This document shows positions 11,107 through 20,716 of a DNA stretch of 64,000 bases, piece by piece (the stretch's first letter is position 1; each line of letters opens with the position of its first letter). The DNA comes from Mesorhizobium loti. GTDB lineage: Bacteria > Pseudomonadota > Alphaproteobacteria > Rhizobiales > Rhizobiaceae. The translations under genes were made by a program, and so were the position numbers. The stretch is from positions 1 to 64,000 of the forward strand of contig NZ_LPWA01000035.1 of NCBI RefSeq assembly GCF_001510895.1, given 5' to 3'. The notes beneath the pieces were generated by a model, which was given only the letters and a program-made list of their open reading frames with translations, made no database searches and was not told the origin of the DNA.

Positions 11107-11216
11107 GCGCTCGGTGATGGAACCGCTTCAATCGAGGCTGGAAAGGCTCTAGGCTTATCACCGACTCTCATCGCACGGGCTGCACTGCTCGCCCGCTCGA
11201 AAACAGGATTTTTGTC

Positions 11217-11450
11217 ATGGCAATGGACGCCCGCGACATCGAACGGTTGATCAAGGAAGGCATTCCGGACGCCAAGGTGACGATTCGCGATCTGGCCGGC
11301 GACGGCGACCACTACGCGGCCGAGGTGGTGGCTGAAAGCTTCCGCGGCAAAAGCCGGGTCCAGCAGCACCAGATGGTCTATGACGCGCTGAAGGGCAATA
11401 TGGGCGGCGTGCTGCACGCGCTTGCCCTGCAGACCAGCGTTCCCGACTGA
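11217..11450 (+). CDS. BolA family protein
   Basis: 77 aa BolA-like protein of the short YrbA/BolA2 type. It carries [16 protein letters not shown] at the N terminus, the central [17 protein letters not shown] and the helix [18 protein letters not shown] ending in HALAL, whose His is a conserved ligand in BolA-glutaredoxin [2Fe-2S] complexes. The next gene encodes a CGFS monothiol glutaredoxin, the standard partner, so the pair probably handles Fe-S cluster trafficking or iron sensing. Confidence 0.93.
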   Translation: MAMDARDIERLIKEGIPDAKVTIRDLAGDGDHYAAEVVAESFRGKSRVQQHQMVYDALKGNMGGVLHALALQTSVPD

Positions 11451-11601
11451 GCCCTGCCGCCAACCGGACTTGGCCCAAAATCGCGTTATCCCTTGCGCCA
11501 TCCGCGTAGCGTCGCGGCTAACGTCTTGTTTCAGCCAACCTATGGGTTTATTTGATGGACATGTTTCGAGCCTGACTCCCACAGGCGTGAAAGGATTGTC
11601 C

Positions 11602-11937
11602 ATGACTGGCATCAACGACTACATCGACAATGAAGTGAAGAGCAACGACGTCGTGCTCTTCATGAAAGGCACGCCAGGCTTCCCGCAGTGCGGATTTTCC
11701 GGCCAGGTTGTGCAGATCCTCGATTATATCGGGGCCGACTACAAAGGCGTGAACGTGCTCGACTCGGCGGAACTGCGCCAGGGCATCAAAGACTACTCCA
11801 ACTGGCCTACCATTCCGCAGCTCTACGTGAAGGGCGAGTTCGTCGGCGGTTGCGACATCGTGCGCGAGATGTTCCAGGCCGGCGAGTTGCAGGATTTCCT
11901 CGTCGAAAAGGGCGTCAGCGTCAAAGGCGCCGCCTGA
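11602..11937 (+). CDS. grxD: Monothiol glutaredoxin, Grx4 type
   Basis: 111 aa CGFS glutaredoxin. The active-site Cys30 is in FPQCGFSGQ, Lys22 in MKGTPG binds glutathione, and the [20 protein letters not shown] segment completes the glutathione site. These proteins bridge a [2Fe-2S] cluster between two monomers or with BolA and pass it on, rather than reducing disulfides. ATG 11602 is the family start; in-frame upstream sequence is not conserved. It follows bolA by about 150 bp on the same strand. Confidence 0.96.
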   Translation: MTGINDYIDNEVKSNDVVLFMKGTPGFPQCGFSGQVVQILDYIGADYKGVNVLDSAELRQGIKDYSNWPTIPQLYVKGEFVGGCDIVREMFQAGELQDFLVEKGVSVKGAA

Positions 11938-12039
11938 GTTGAGTTCGCGCCGGCCGGCAATTTAGCCGGCAGACACGCGACACCCGGGGCCGCCCCCACC
12001 TCGGCAATGTAGTTCCCGATTTGGGAACGAGACGAATAA

Positions 12040-12061
12040 ATGCGCCGGTCCACCGGCGCAT
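12040..12061. other. Perfect GC-rich hairpin
   Basis: ATGCGCCGGT (12040-12049) pairs perfectly with ACCGGCGCAT (12052-12061) around a 2-nt loop. It lies between grxD and the exporter gene. No clear T-tract follows, so it is either a weak terminator for grxD or an RNA structure ahead of the exporter start. It covers an in-frame ATG, which argues against that ATG as the start. Confidence 0.55.
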
Positions 12062-12087
12062 GTTCGTTTGCAAGATCGGATTTTGCC

Positions 12088-13324
12088 GTGGACAAGCAGA
12101 TAGAAGCGTCGCAACGGGCTCTGCCCATTCCGCGCTGGGAATTCATCGCGCTCTGCGCGGCGCTGATGGCGCTCAACTCTCTGGCCATCGACATCATGCT
12201 GCCGGCCCTGCAGCAGATTGGCGCCTCGCTAGGCGTCGAGAATGAAAACCACCGCCAGTACGTGATCACCGCCTATATTCTCGGCTTCGGTACCGGACAG
12301 CTTTTCTTCGGCCCGATCTCCGATCGTTTCGGCCGCCGCGCGCCGCTGGTCGCCGGCCTCATCATCTATGTCGCGGCGGTTGCCGCCGCCGCTGTCGCGC
12401 CCACCTTTGCCATCCTGCTCGCCTGCCGTGTCGTGCAAGGCATCGGCGCCGCGGCGACCCGCGTCATCGCAGTCTCGATCGTGCGCGACACGTTCGAGGG
12501 CCGCCGCATGGCCGAGGTGATGTCGCTGATCTTCATGGTGTTCATGGCGATCCCGGTCGTCGCGCCGGGCATCGGCCAGTTCATCATGCTCTTCGCCACC
12601 TGGCACTGGATCTTCGCCACCATGCCGTCGGCGCGCTGATCGTCTCGAGCTGGTCGCTGCTGCGCCTGCCGGAGACGCTGCATCCGGAATACCGCCGGCC
12701 ACTGACGGTTAATGCGGTTGTCGGGGGCTTCCGCATTGTGCTCACCAACCGCATTGCGCTTTGCTATGCCTTTGCCAGCACCTTCATCTTCGGCGCCATG
12801 TTTGGCTTCATCAATTCGGCGCAGCAGATCTATCTCGACGTCTTCCATGTCGGCGAGCTGTTCCCGCTGATCTTCGCCGGTGTCGCCGGCGTGCTCGCCC
12901 TCTCGAACTTCCTCACGCGCGGCTCGTCGGCAAGATCGGCATGCGCCGCCTGTCGCAAAGCGCGCTGCTTCTCTTCCTCGCCATCAGCCTGATCTGGCTC
13001 GTCGTCTCACTGGAGATTCAGATGCCGCTCTGGCTGTTCATTACCTTCTTCGCCTGCGCGATGGTGCCGTTCGGCTGCCTCGGCGCGAATTTCAACGCGC
13101 TGGCGATGGAGCCGCTCGGCGAGCTTGCCGGCACGGCGTCCTCCATCCTCGGCTTCATGCAGACCTTTCTCGGCGGCATCCTCGGCACGCTGATCGGCCA
13201 GGCCTATAACGGCACAGTCACGCCATTGGCCGCCGGCTTCTGCAGCGTCTCGGTCGCGGCGCTGCTGATGATCCTGTTTGCCGAACGCGGTCGGCTATTC
13301 CAGCCGCACAACCCGCCGGTGTGA
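12088..13324 (+). CDS. Bcr/CflA-type MFS drug exporter, frame interrupted twice
   Basis: 412 aa, about 12 membrane helices, once two bases are restored. The first part has the Bcr/CflA signature LNSLAIDIMLPALQQIG in helix 1, the GQLFFGPISDRFGRR loop 2-3 motif and RVVQGIGAAATRVIAVSIVRD in helix 4. The frame breaks near 12623 (one G missing from ATGGCC) and again near 12914 (one A missing before CGCG, giving NFLNARLVGKIGMRR after repair). The tail includes LGGILGTLIGQAYNGT. Family members export bicyclomycin, chloramphenicol, sulfonamides or metabolites by proton antiport. I prefer GTG 12088 because the ATG at 12040 lies in a hairpin. Confidence 0.82.
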
Positions 13325-13341
13325 CGCAAAGAACGTTCGGT

Positions 13342-14169
13342 CTATTCAGCCCAGAGCTCGCGGCGCAGTTCGTCCCAACTATCTTTGTCCGGCGCGACGA
13401 GCAGGCTGCCATCGACATGCGACGGCAGGTAGGCGCCGCCGTCAATCCGCGCGGCATGACCGCCGGCCTCCTGGTGGATCAGCACGCCCGCAAGGTGATC
13501 CCAAGGCATCAGCTTGTTGTAGACGACGAAATGCGCGTGGCCGCTCGCCAGCAGCCGGTATTCATGCGCAGCGCAGCGGTAGCCGAACTGTGACAGCGCC
13601 TTGGTCTGGTTGCGCGCGAGCCGCGAGCGCTCCGGTTCCTTCAGATACTGCCAGGAGACCGCACCGGTCATTTGCGAGATCGGCACAGGCTTGGCGACCC
13701 GCACCTTCTCCAGCGCGCCATGCGCGTGGCGGATATGGCTGCCCGCCCCTTTGGCGCCGATCAGCCAGTCCTTGCCGACCGGATCGTGGATGATTCCGGC
13801 GACTGTCTCGCCCTTGACGACGACGCCCAGCATGACGCCGAACAGCGGCACGCCGGAGGCGAAGTTGAAGGTGCCGTCGACCGGATCGATGACGAAGGCA
13901 AGCTCGGCATCGCCGAGACCGGCAAGCAGGGCCGGATTGTCGGAGCAGGCCTCCTCGCCGACGATCATCGCCGAGGGGTAACGCTCGCGCAGCCTGGCGG
14001 TAATCAGCCTTTCGGCATTGACGTCCGCTTCGGTCACCAGGTCCGCGGCCGAGGTCTTCTGGCGGACATCGCCCTCGCCCAGCCGGCGGAAGCGCGGCAT
14101 GATTTCGGCCCTGGCTGCATCGGCGAGAAGGTCGGCCAGCCAGTCGATCGCGCGGTCGTCAAATGTCAT
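13342..14169 (-). CDS. Inositol monophosphatase family protein
   Basis: 275 aa Mg-dependent phosphatase of the IMPase/SuhB/HisN/CysQ superfamily. All three metal and catalytic motifs are seen: GEEACSDN (Glu), [12 protein letters not shown] (Asp-x-x-Asp-Gly) and [15 protein letters not shown] near the C terminus. Likely substrates are inositol-1-phosphate, histidinol phosphate or 3'-phosphoadenosine phosphate; the sequence alone does not decide. ATG 14169 overlaps the end of ttcA by 11 bp, so the two genes are translationally coupled. Confidence 0.88.
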   Translation of the reverse strand: MTFDDRAIDWLADLLADAARAEIMPRFRRLGEGDVRQKTSAADLVTEADVNAERLITARLRERYPSAMIVGEEACSDNPALLAGLGDAELAFVIDPVDGTFNFASGVPLFGVMLGVVVKGETVAGIIHDPVGKDWLIGAKGAGSHIRHAHGALEKVRVAKPVPISQMTGAVSWQYLKEPERSRLARNQTKALSQFGYRCAAHEYRLLASGHAHFVVYNKLMPWDHLAGVLIHQEAGGHAARIDGGAYLPSHVDGSLLVAPDKDSWDELRRELWAE

Positions 14170-15070
14170 CGGAAATGTCTTGCCCCGTGGTGAAGCGCGA
14201 ATCGAGCGCGGCGAAGTCGAACAGTTTTCGGTCAAGCAGGTGCGAGGGCCGCACATTGGTCATGGCGCGGATCATCGTGTCCTTGCGGCCGGGCATGCGC
14301 TTTTCGATGTCGTCGAGCATCGCCTTCATCGCATTGCGTTGCAGCCCCTCCTGGCTGCTGCAGAGGTCGCAAGGGATGATCGGAAATTTCATCGCGCCGG
14401 CGAACTTCTCGAGATCGGCTTCAGCGCAATAGGCGAGCGGGCGCAGAACCATGACGTCGCCCTCGTCATTGATCAGCTTGGGCGGCATGGCGGCGAGACG
14501 GCCGCCGTGGAACAGGTTCATGAAGAAGGTTTCGAGGATATCCTCGCGGTGGTGGCCGAGCACCAATGCCGAGCACCCTTCCTCGCGCGCGATGCGGTAG
14601 AGATGGCCGCGCCTCAGCCGTGAGCAGAGCGAGCAATAGGTGCTGCCCTCGGGCAGCTTGTCGGTGACCACCGAATAGGTGTCCTGGTACTCGATGCGGT
14701 GCGCAATGCCGTTGGCGCTGAGATAGTCCGGCAGGATGTGTTTTGGAAAATTCGGCTGGCCCTGGTCGAGGTTGCAGGCGAGCAGCTCGACCGGCAGCAG
14801 GCCGCGCCATTTGAGGTCGAGCAGCAGGGCAAGCAGGCCATAGGAATCTTTGCCGCCGGAGAGCGCCACCAGCCAGCGCTCACCAGGTTTCACCATGGCG
14901 AAGTCCTCGATCGCCTGACGGGTGAGCCTCAAGAGCCGCTTGCGCAGCTTGTTGAACTCGACCGAAGACCGCACGTCGCGAAATAGCGGATGAAACCCGC
15001 CCTCCTCCTCGTCGGCGATCGGTTCAAGCGATTTGACGCCAAGTGATTTGGTATCTGGCAGCATGTTCAT
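14159..15070 (-). CDS. ttcA: tRNA 2-thiocytidine biosynthesis protein TtcA
   Basis: 303 aa ATP-dependent thiolase that places sulfur on C32 of tRNA anticodon loops using a [4Fe-4S] cluster. The PP-loop SGGKDS is at residues 71-76. The cluster Cys pair is in [13 protein letters not shown] (Cys146, Cys149), with further Cys in [15 protein letters not shown]. Length is normal. It is co-transcribed with the IMPase gene downstream (overlap 11 bp). Its need for Fe-S clusters fits a chromosome that also carries the suf cluster nearby. Confidence 0.95.
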   Translation of the reverse strand: MNMLPDTKSLGVKSLEPIADEEEGGFHPLFRDVRSSVEFNKLRKRLLRLTRQAIEDFAMVKPGERWLVALSGGKDSYGLLALLLDLKWRGLLPVELLACNLDQGQPNFPKHILPDYLSANGIAHRIEYQDTYSVVTDKLPEGSTYCSLCSRLRRGHLYRIAREEGCSALVLGHHREDILETFFMNLFHGGRLAAMPPKLINDEGDVMVLRPLAYCAEADLEKFAGAMKFPIIPCDLCSSQEGLQRNAMKAMLDDIEKRMPGRKDTMIRAMTNVRPSHLLDRKLFDFAALDSRFTTGQDISDDI

Positions 15071-15121
15071 GGCGCATATGCCCCACGGTCCTCGTTGCCG
15101 CCCGGCTTAGCGGACACGGCC

Positions 15122-15153
15122 GATAAAGAAAAGGCCGCCTCGGGGGCGGCCTT
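15122..15153 (-). terminator. Rho-independent terminator of rpsD
   Basis: AAGGCCGCC pairs with GGCGGCCTT around CTCGGGG/its complement (15131-15153). On the minus strand the stem is followed by TTCTTTAT (15129-15122). It is 26 bp after the rpsD stop. Confidence 0.8.
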
Positions 15154-15178
15154 CTTCGATGCAGCTGATTGACTTCGA

Positions 15179-15796
15179 TCAGCGCGAATAGAATTCGACG
15201 ACCAGGTTCGGCTCCATCTGGACGGCGAACGGAACGTCCGACAGGCCGGGAACGCGGGCGAAGGTGGCGGTCATCTTGTTGTGATCGGCCTCGATGTAGT
15301 CCGGCACGTCGCGCTCGGCGAGAGCGACCGATTCCAGCACGATGACCAGCTGCTTCGACTTCTCGCGCACCTCGATGACATCGCCCGGCTTGCAGCGATA
15401 CGAACCGATATTGGTGCGCTTGCCGTTGACGTTGATATGGCCGTGATTGACGAACTGACGGGCGGCGAAGATGGTTGGCACGAACTTGGCGCGATAGACG
15501 ATCGCGTCGAGACGCGATTCCAGCAGGCCGATCAGGTTCTCGGAGGTGTCGCCCTTGCGGCGGTTGGCCTCTTCATAGACCTTGCGGAACTGCTTTTCCG
15601 ACACGTCGCCGTAATGGCCCTTCAGCTTCTGCTTGGCGCGCAGCTGCAAGCCGAAGTCGGAAAGCTTGCCCTTGCGGCGCTGGCCGTGCTGGCCGGGGCC
15701 GTATTCACGCTTGTTGACCGGGGACTTCGGGCGGCCCCAGATGTTTTCGCCAAGACGGCGGTCGATCTTGTATTTCGCGGATTCGCGCTTGCTCAT
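15179..15796 (-). CDS. rpsD: 30S ribosomal protein S4
   Basis: 205 aa, standard S4 length. It begins [20 protein letters not shown], with the typical [20 protein letters not shown] segment. An S4 RNA-binding domain follows in the second half ([27 protein letters not shown]). S4 is a primary 16S rRNA binder and assembly initiator. ATG 15796 is the conserved start; the ATG five codons earlier lacks support. It is a single-gene unit with its own terminator and a long leader. Confidence 0.98.
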   Translation of the reverse strand: MSKRESAKYKIDRRLGENIWGRPKSPVNKREYGPGQHGQRRKGKLSDFGLQLRAKQKLKGHYGDVSEKQFRKVYEEANRRKGDTSENLIGLLESRLDAIVYRAKFVPTIFAARQFVNHGHINVNGKRTNIGSYRCKPGDVIEVREKSKQLVIVLESVALAERDVPDYIEADHNKMTATFARVPGLSDVPFAVQMEPNLVVEFYSR

Positions 15797-16043
15797 CGCA
15801 TTCCCTTTCAAAACAATATACCCGAAACCCCATGGCTCCGGGCGAAGGAAACGCGCCCTCCTCTGGCCTCCGTTTTCGAGACCTGACAGGGTTTTCCACG
15901 CAACGCGACGGAAAACCCACGGGACACGTCAGTTCGAACAAGACCGCCGACTGGCCGGTGAGGTCTTGCCATGCAAAAGAAACCACCGGGCGTCGCCACC
16001 CGGTGTTGGTGGGCCTGTTAAACAGAGATTTAACCGCTGTCAA
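15797..16043 (-). promoter_or_regulatory. Long structured leader and promoter of rpsD
   Basis: No convincing gene occupies 15797-16198. Read on the minus strand, TTGACA (16043-16038) and TAACAG (16020-16015) are 17 bp apart and could be the rpsD promoter. The roughly 210-nt leader contains two perfect hairpins: GGGTTTTCC/GGAAAACCC (15889-15897 with 15910-15918) and CACCGGG/CCCGGTG (15984-15990 with 15999-16005). Such a leader could serve S4 autoregulation, which is inference. A 108-codon frame on the plus strand here has no support. Confidence 0.4.
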
Positions 16044-16198
16044 GCTTGTGACTGGCGACGCGACGAGCAACCCGATAACAATTCAGCGTTGCATCCGGTG
16101 CCGGCGGGCGCGACGGCATTCGGGCGGGGTGCGATCACTGGACGTAAGCTCGCCCTGACACTTGATGAAGGGACTGGAGCAGAGGAGTCCGAATTCCC

Positions 16199-16402
16199 AT
16201 GAAGAAGTTCTTCCTTACCCTGACCGGAGCCGCTGTGTTGGCGGGATCCATGGCGGTCATGACGCCGGAGCCGGCAATGGCAAGGCACTGGCATGGCCAT
16301 AAGCAGGTCTGCCGCGTCGTGGTGAAGAAAAGAGTAGTCTGGCGGCACGGCCACCGTCACGTCGTCCGCTACAAGGTGCGGCACTGCTGGTGGCGCCGGT
16401 AA
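16199..16402 (+). CDS. Small secreted His/Arg-rich basic protein
   Basis: 67 aa. Residues 1-28 form a Sec signal peptide (MKKFFLTLTGAAVLAG core, cleavage after AMA). The mature 39 residues hold 7 His, 9 Arg, 4 Lys, 2 Cys and several Trp, in clusters such as HWHGHK and RHGHRH. No family is recognised. The composition would suit binding of metal ions or polyanions in the periplasm. It has its own strong terminator just downstream and no operon partner. Confidence 0.72.
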   Translation: MKKFFLTLTGAAVLAGSMAVMTPEPAMARHWHGHKQVCRVVVKKRVVWRHGHRHVVRYKVRHCWWRR

Positions 16403-16427
16403 TCGACTAACGACAATCATCAAGACG

Positions 16428-16456
16428 AAGCCCGCGGCTCATCCCCGCGGGCTTTT
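16428..16456 (+). terminator. Rho-independent terminator after the small secreted protein
   Basis: AAGCCCGCGG pairs with CCGCGGGCTT around a short CTCATCC-type loop and is followed by TTTTT. It ends the transcript of the gene at 16199-16402. Confidence 0.85.
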
Positions 16457-16535
16457 TCCATCTCAGGTCCCGATATCGTGGTAGGCGCTCGGCCGCATTG
16501 CCTCAATCACCGAGAGAGTTGCCCGCGACGACAGC

Positions 16536-16718
16536 CTACGATTTCTTGCTGGGCAGGCCCTTGCGCTTGGTTTCGGCGAATTCCTCGAGCTGCTTCTCGC
16601 TCATCGATTCATACATGTCGCGCGAAGCGCCCTTGAGCTCGCTTTTCTTGATCTCGCCGCGCTTGGCTGCAAGCGCCGCGCCGGCGGCTTTTTGCTGAGC
16701 TTGCGATGTGGCAGGCAT
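16536..16718 (-). CDS. DUF3008 family small basic protein
   Basis: 60 aa beginning MPATSQAQQKAAGAALAAKRGE, the hallmark of DUF3008. It then runs SELKGASRDMYESMSEKQLEEFAETKRKG to a Lys-rich end. The family is common in rhizobia and has no established biochemical role; the sequence is soluble and helical. ATG 16718 is preceded by GGAG on the minus strand. It is divergent from the RNB ribonuclease gene at 16864. Confidence 0.85.
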   Translation of the reverse strand: MPATSQAQQKAAGAALAAKRGEIKKSELKGASRDMYESMSEKQLEEFAETKRKGLPSKKS

Positions 16719-16863
16719 GGTGGATTCTCCTTCTCTGCAGGAGAAACGCCGCGCTTCGGCAGCAGTTCCAGCGCTAGCCCTTGGTCCGCGTGATGTCGGG
16801 GGTGGCGGCCGGCTTTGGCGATTTTCGTTGGCCGTGCTCGGAAGGCCAGTGTAGGACGGCGGC

Positions 16864-18264
16864 ATGAAATCGCTGACCGATCCCCCACAGGCACTCTCCA
16901 CCGGTCTATCGAAAATCCGTACCGAGTTCCACGTGCCGGATGGATTTCCGCCGGATGTAATGGCCGCGGCGGAGGCGGCGGCCAGGCGGATGCCCGACCA
17001 GCATGCCGATCGCACAGCGATGCCCTTCGTCACGCTCGATCCGGCGAGATCGACCGATCTTGACCAGGCGTTCTCGATCGAGGCGAGCGGCAGCGATCTT
17101 CTGCTGCATTATGCCATTGCCGATGTGGCCTGGTTCGTCGAGGACGGCGAGGCGGTAGATCTCGAAGCCTGGACGCGGGGCGAGACGCTTTACTTGCCGG
17201 ACGGCAAAGCCGGGCTCTACCCGCCGGTGCTTGCCGAGGCCGCGGCGAGCTTGTTGCCCGATGGACCGCGTCCGGCCGTCGTCTTCACGGTTCGGGTCGC
17301 GCAGGATGGTGCGGTGAAGTTGGATGGCGCGGAGCGGGCAATCATTCAAAGCCGCGCGAAGCTCGCCTATGACAGCGTGCAAACCTCGGATGTTCCCGCC
17401 GGCTTCGCGGAATTGGCCCGGCGCATGGCGGCAAACGAAGAACGTCGCGGCGCTTCGCGCGTCGACCCGCCCGAGCAGGAGGTGGAAAGGCTCGCTGACG
17501 GCACATTCCGGCTCTCGTTCAGACCGCTTTTGCAATCCGAGCAGGACAACGCCGCGCTTTCGCTGGCCGCCAACATGGCGATTGCCGACGCCATGCTGGC
17601 GCACCGGACCGGCTTGTTCCGGGTGATGTCTGGGCCGGACGCTTCCAAGGTGCAACGGCTGCGCAACGCGGCGCAGGCTCTCGGACTATCCTGGCCGGCC
17701 TCCACCAGCTTGCGCGACTATCAGCGCACGCTCGATCCGGCCGATCCGCAACAGGCCGCACTGATGTTGGTAATCCGCCGTGCAGGCAATGGCGCGTCCT
17801 ACCAACCCTATCAGGAGGGCGTTGTTCCCTGGCATGAGGCGATGGCCGCGACCTATGCCCACGCCACCGCGCCGCTCAGGCGACTGGCCGACCGCTATGT
17901 GGTGCGCTGCACGCTGGCAATCGCCAACGGCCAGCCCGTGCCGCAGGCTGTCACCGACGCATTCGCCAGATTGCCGAAGGTGATGGGGCGCGCGGATGCC
18001 CGCGCTTCGCAGATCAGCCACGCGGCAGTCGACCTTGCCGAGGCGGTAATGCTGAGGGAACACGCGGGTGAGACGTTCAAGGCTGTCGTGACCGACTTCG
18101 TCGATCATGGCGTGCGTGTGCAGCTTGCCGACATGCCTGTCGTTGCCACCATAAAGGTCTCCGGGCTCAGGCAGGGTGACGATCTCAGTCTAAAGCTGGT
18201 TTCGGCCGATCCGGATCAACGCAGCGTCGTCTTCGAACCTGCTGCTGCACCAGCTGGCTTCTGA
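16864..18264 (+). CDS. RNB-domain ribonuclease (RNase II/R-like)
   Basis: 466 aa, shorter than RNase R or RNase II. It consists mainly of the RNB catalytic domain from about residue 50 to 370. Mg-binding and catalytic aspartates are in LDPARSTDLDQAFS, and HYAIADVAWFVEDG and RGETLYLPDGKAGLYPPVLAEAAASLLPDG are diagnostic. The C-terminal 60 residues may be a short S1-like fold. It lacks the N-terminal cold-shock domains of RNase R, so it belongs to the short RNB group with 3'-5' exoribonuclease activity expected but not proven. It forms a single-gene unit. Confidence 0.9.
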   Translation: MKSLTDPPQALSTGLSKIRTEFHVPDGFPPDVMAAAEAAARRMPDQHADRTAMPFVTLDPARSTDLDQAFSIEASGSDLLLHYAIADVAWFVEDGEAVDLEAWTRGETLYLPDGKAGLYPPVLAEAAASLLPDGPRPAVVFTVRVAQDGAVKLDGAERAIIQSRAKLAYDSVQTSDVPAGFAELARRMAANEERRGASRVDPPEQEVERLADGTFRLSFRPLLQSEQDNAALSLAANMAIADAMLAHRTGLFRVMSGPDASKVQRLRNAAQALGLSWPASTSLRDYQRTLDPADPQQAALMLVIRRAGNGASYQPYQEGVVPWHEAMAATYAHATAPLRRLADRYVVRCTLAIANGQPVPQAVTDAFARLPKVMGRADARASQISHAAVDLAEAVMLREHAGETFKAVVTDFVDHGVRVQLADMPVVATIKVSGLRQGDDLSLKLVSADPDQRSVVFEPAAAPAGF

Positions 18265-18287
18265 GCTTGTCCTTTCCCAGTCGCCGC

Positions 18288-19088
18288 CTAGCGCACGGTC
18301 AGGCCAAAGCCCTGAATAAGCCGCCTCGTGGCGAAATCCGCCTTGCCGGAGGTGAAGACGGCGATGTCGGGTTCCCCCTCACCCGACGGCTCGCCGACGG
18401 GTTCGAGCAGCGACATGGCCCGCCGCGCGATGGCTTCCGCCGGATCGATCCAGTCGACCGGCCAAGGCGCCGTCTTGCGCATACGGTTGGCGAGAAACGG
18501 ATAATGCGTGCAGGCGAGCACGACGATATCGGTGCGTTGGCCGTCGCGCTCGATGAAGCAGGGCGCGATCTCGGCGCGCACTGCTTCCTCGTCGACAAAG
18601 CCCTCGCGCATGTAGATCTCGGCCAGCCGGGCGAGCCTGTCGCTGCCGACTAGGCGCACATGGCATTTCTGCGCCCATTTGCTGATCAGGTCGCGCGTGT
18701 ACTGGCGCTTGACTGTGCCAGGCGTCGCCAGCACCGACACCAGGCCCGAACGCGTGCGCTCGGCAGCCGGCTTGATCGCGGGCACGGTGCCGACGAAGGG
18801 GTGGCCAGGAAATTTCTCGCGCAGCGCGTCAATCACCAGCGTCGAGGCGGTGTTGCAGGCGATCACCGAAATCGCCGGCTGCAGGCGGTCGAGCAATTTG
18901 CCGAACAGCGCCAGTATGTGTTCCTTGAGCGCCGGCTCTTCCCAGGCGCCGTAGGGAAACGCCGCGTCGTCGGCCACATAGACGAAGCGCCGGTCCGGCA
19001 TCAAGACGCGCGCCTCGCGCAGTACGGTGAGCCCGCCGACACCGGAATCGAACATCAGGATCGGGCGTTGGCTTGATCGATCGCTCAT
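18288..19088 (-). CDS. murI: Glutamate racemase
   Basis: 266 aa. MurI makes D-glutamate for peptidoglycan by two-base racemisation. Both catalytic cysteines are present: Cys78 in IACNTAST and Cys193 in LACTHYPFL. The substrate loop [11 protein letters not shown] (Asp14, Ser15) and PYGAW are also visible. Length is normal. A hairpin, GTTGGCCA/TGGCCAAC (19111-19118 with 19125-19132), lies upstream of the start, between murI and the membrane gene at 19200. Confidence 0.96.
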   Translation of the reverse strand: MSDRSSQRPILMFDSGVGGLTVLREARVLMPDRRFVYVADDAAFPYGAWEEPALKEHILALFGKLLDRLQPAISVIACNTASTLVIDALREKFPGHPFVGTVPAIKPAAERTRSGLVSVLATPGTVKRQYTRDLISKWAQKCHVRLVGSDRLARLAEIYMREGFVDEEAVRAEIAPCFIERDGQRTDIVVLACTHYPFLANRMRKTAPWPVDWIDPAEAIARRAMSLLEPVGEPSGEGEPDIAVFTSGKADFATRRLIQGFGLTVR

Positions 19089-19199
19089 TGTGATCCGGCC
19101 GCAGGAAGGAGTTGGCCAGTGATTTGGCCAACGGCGCTTCTATCCTGAACGATCATGGTCTTGAAGTGACAAATGCAAGCAGCTTTTGCGCAAGTCAGC

Positions 19200-19799
19200 T
19201 CAAAGCCCACGCTTGCCGAAGCCGGCGGGCCGAGGCCGGCCAAACGGCTGCGGCGCCGGCGACGGGCGCGCGGCTGGCGCCGCACTGCGAGGGGTCGATG
19301 CGACCGTGGCCGTCCGATCCGCAATTGTTGGCGGCACCGAACCGTCGAAGTCGAAGACCGATGTCAACTCGTCGATGTCGCTGCCGGCGACAGGCCTTGC
19401 CCACAGGATCGTGGCCCAGAGGCCTAACAAGGAGAGACCGAGCAGGTTCAAGCCGCTCGGGGCGCTTTCCGGATTGCCGAAATCGATCACCAGCAGCGTG
19501 CCGGCCTGCAGCAAGGCATAGATGGCGGAGAAGACGATGTAGGTCCAAAGGATCCACTTGGCTCCGTTGGCGTCGCGACTGCGGCGCCAGGCGATGTTGC
19601 CGCGCAACGCAACGAAGATGAGAGACACAATAAGCGCGGCGCCGGCCAAGCCTTGCCGCGAAGGCCCCGGCATCGAATTGATCAACCCGGCGAAACCGAT
19701 CGTTACGGCAATGCAGAGCACGATCGCCACTGCCTCCGCCATGAACAGGCCGAATGAATAGAAGAAGAAACGCAGACGGCCAATATTGGACGTGAACAT
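19200..19799 (-). CDS. Membrane protein with proline-rich tail, DUF805-like
   Basis: 199 aa. Four hydrophobic helices are seen in the first 135 residues. The opening GRLRFFFYSFGLFMAEAV resembles the start of DUF805 proteins, but I am not certain of the family. The last 45 residues are Pro/Ala/Arg-rich (STPRSAAPAARPSPAPQPFG) and probably disordered in the cytoplasm. ATG 19799 fits the first helix. The function is unknown. It lies on the same strand as murI but over 110 bp away. Confidence 0.65.
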   Translation of the reverse strand: MFTSNIGRLRFFFYSFGLFMAEAVAIVLCIAVTIGFAGLINSMPGPSRQGLAGAALIVSLIFVALRGNIAWRRSRDANGAKWILWTYIVFSAIYALLQAGTLLVIDFGNPESAPSGLNLLGLSLLGLWATILWARPVAGSDIDELTSVFDFDGSVPPTIADRTATVASTPRSAAPAARPSPAPQPFGRPRPAGFGKRGL

Positions 19800-19879
19800 C
19801 TGCTACCCCACCGTTTCAATAACGATGGATCAAGACCGCATAATATTCGGTTACTTTGAAGGATCGCAGCTTACAGATT

Positions 19880-20716
19880 TTAACTTTCTTTGTCCGCCGC
19901 CCTCTTCCGCGCGGGCAACCGCCTCGGATCGTCCCCCGGCGAGCCATCGCCGCGCGGCATTGCCGGCGAAAACCGGTCGAGCGAGGAGATGATGCCGCGC
20001 AGCACCTTCAACTCCGGTTCGGCGAAGCCGGCCCGCGTCAGCACGGCGCGCAGATTGTCGACCATCTTCGGCTTCTTCTCTTCCGGGCGGAAATAGCCGC
20101 GCGCCTCGAGAGCGCCTTCGAGATAGGTGAACAGGCTGTGCAACTGCTCCTTGGTTGCGGGCATAAGCTCCGGTCCGGAGAAGTTGGTCGCTGTCTCGTC
20201 GGCGAGGCCCGACTTCATCCATTCATAGGACATCAGAAGCACGGCTTGCGCGATGTTGAGCGAGGAAAAGCCCGGATCGACCGGAAAGGTGACGACCTCG
20301 TCGGCGAGGCCGACCTCGTCATTGTAGAGGCCAAAACGCTCGCGGCCGAAGAGAATCCCGGTGCGCAGCCCAGCCTGCCCGTGTGCCCGCAGCGCCCTGC
20401 CCGCTTCCACCGGACCACGCACCGGCTTGAAGCCGTCGCGCTCGCGCGCCGTGGTGGCGAAGACGAAGTTGAGGTCGGCGACCGCGGAGGCCAGATCGTC
20501 GAACACCTTCGTGGCATCGATGACATGGTCGGCACGGCTGGCAGCCGCGCGCGCCTTCTCGCTCGGCCAGCCGTCGCGCGGATTGACCAGCCGCAGTTCC
20601 GAAAGGCCGAAATTCGCCATGGCGCGCGCAACCATGCCGATATTCTCGCCGAGCTGCGGCTCGACGAGGATGATCGCCGGTCCGATGGCGTTGGCGGGGT
20701 CTTTTGCGGCTGGCAT
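19880..20716 (-). CDS. trmJ: TrmH-family (SpoU) RNA 2'-O-methyltransferase, TrmJ type
   Basis: 278 aa with a SPOUT methyltransferase domain. Motif 1 is ILVEPQLGENIGMVARAMANFG (in parts), motif 2 is ILFGRERFGL and motif 3 is FSSLNIAQAVLLMSYE, forming the knotted SAM site. TrmJ methylates the ribose of tRNA residue 32 in several bacteria. A C-terminal extension of about 100 residues (EQLHSLFTYLEGALEARGYFRPEEKK) matches TrmJ proteins rather than TrmL. The start at 20716 has CGGAGAG upstream. It is divergent from icd. Confidence 0.88.
   Translation of the reverse strand: MPAAKDPANAIGPAIILVEPQLGENIGMVARAMANFGLSELRLVNPRDGWPSEKARAAASRADHVIDATKVFDDLASAVADLNFVFATTARERDGFKPVRGPVEAGRALRAHGQAGLRTGILFGRERFGLYNDEVGLADEVVTFPVDPGFSSLNIAQAVLLMSYEWMKSGLADETATNFSGPELMPATKEQLHSLFTYLEGALEARGYFRPEEKKPKMVDNLRAVLTRAGFAEPELKVLRGIISSLDRFSPAMPRGDGSPGDDPRRLPARKRAADKES

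Noticed and set aside
15832..16158. 108-codon plus-strand frame upstream of rpsD
   Set aside because: Lies over the rpsD leader hairpins and promoter, lacks a ribosome binding site and shows no domain; treated as non-coding.
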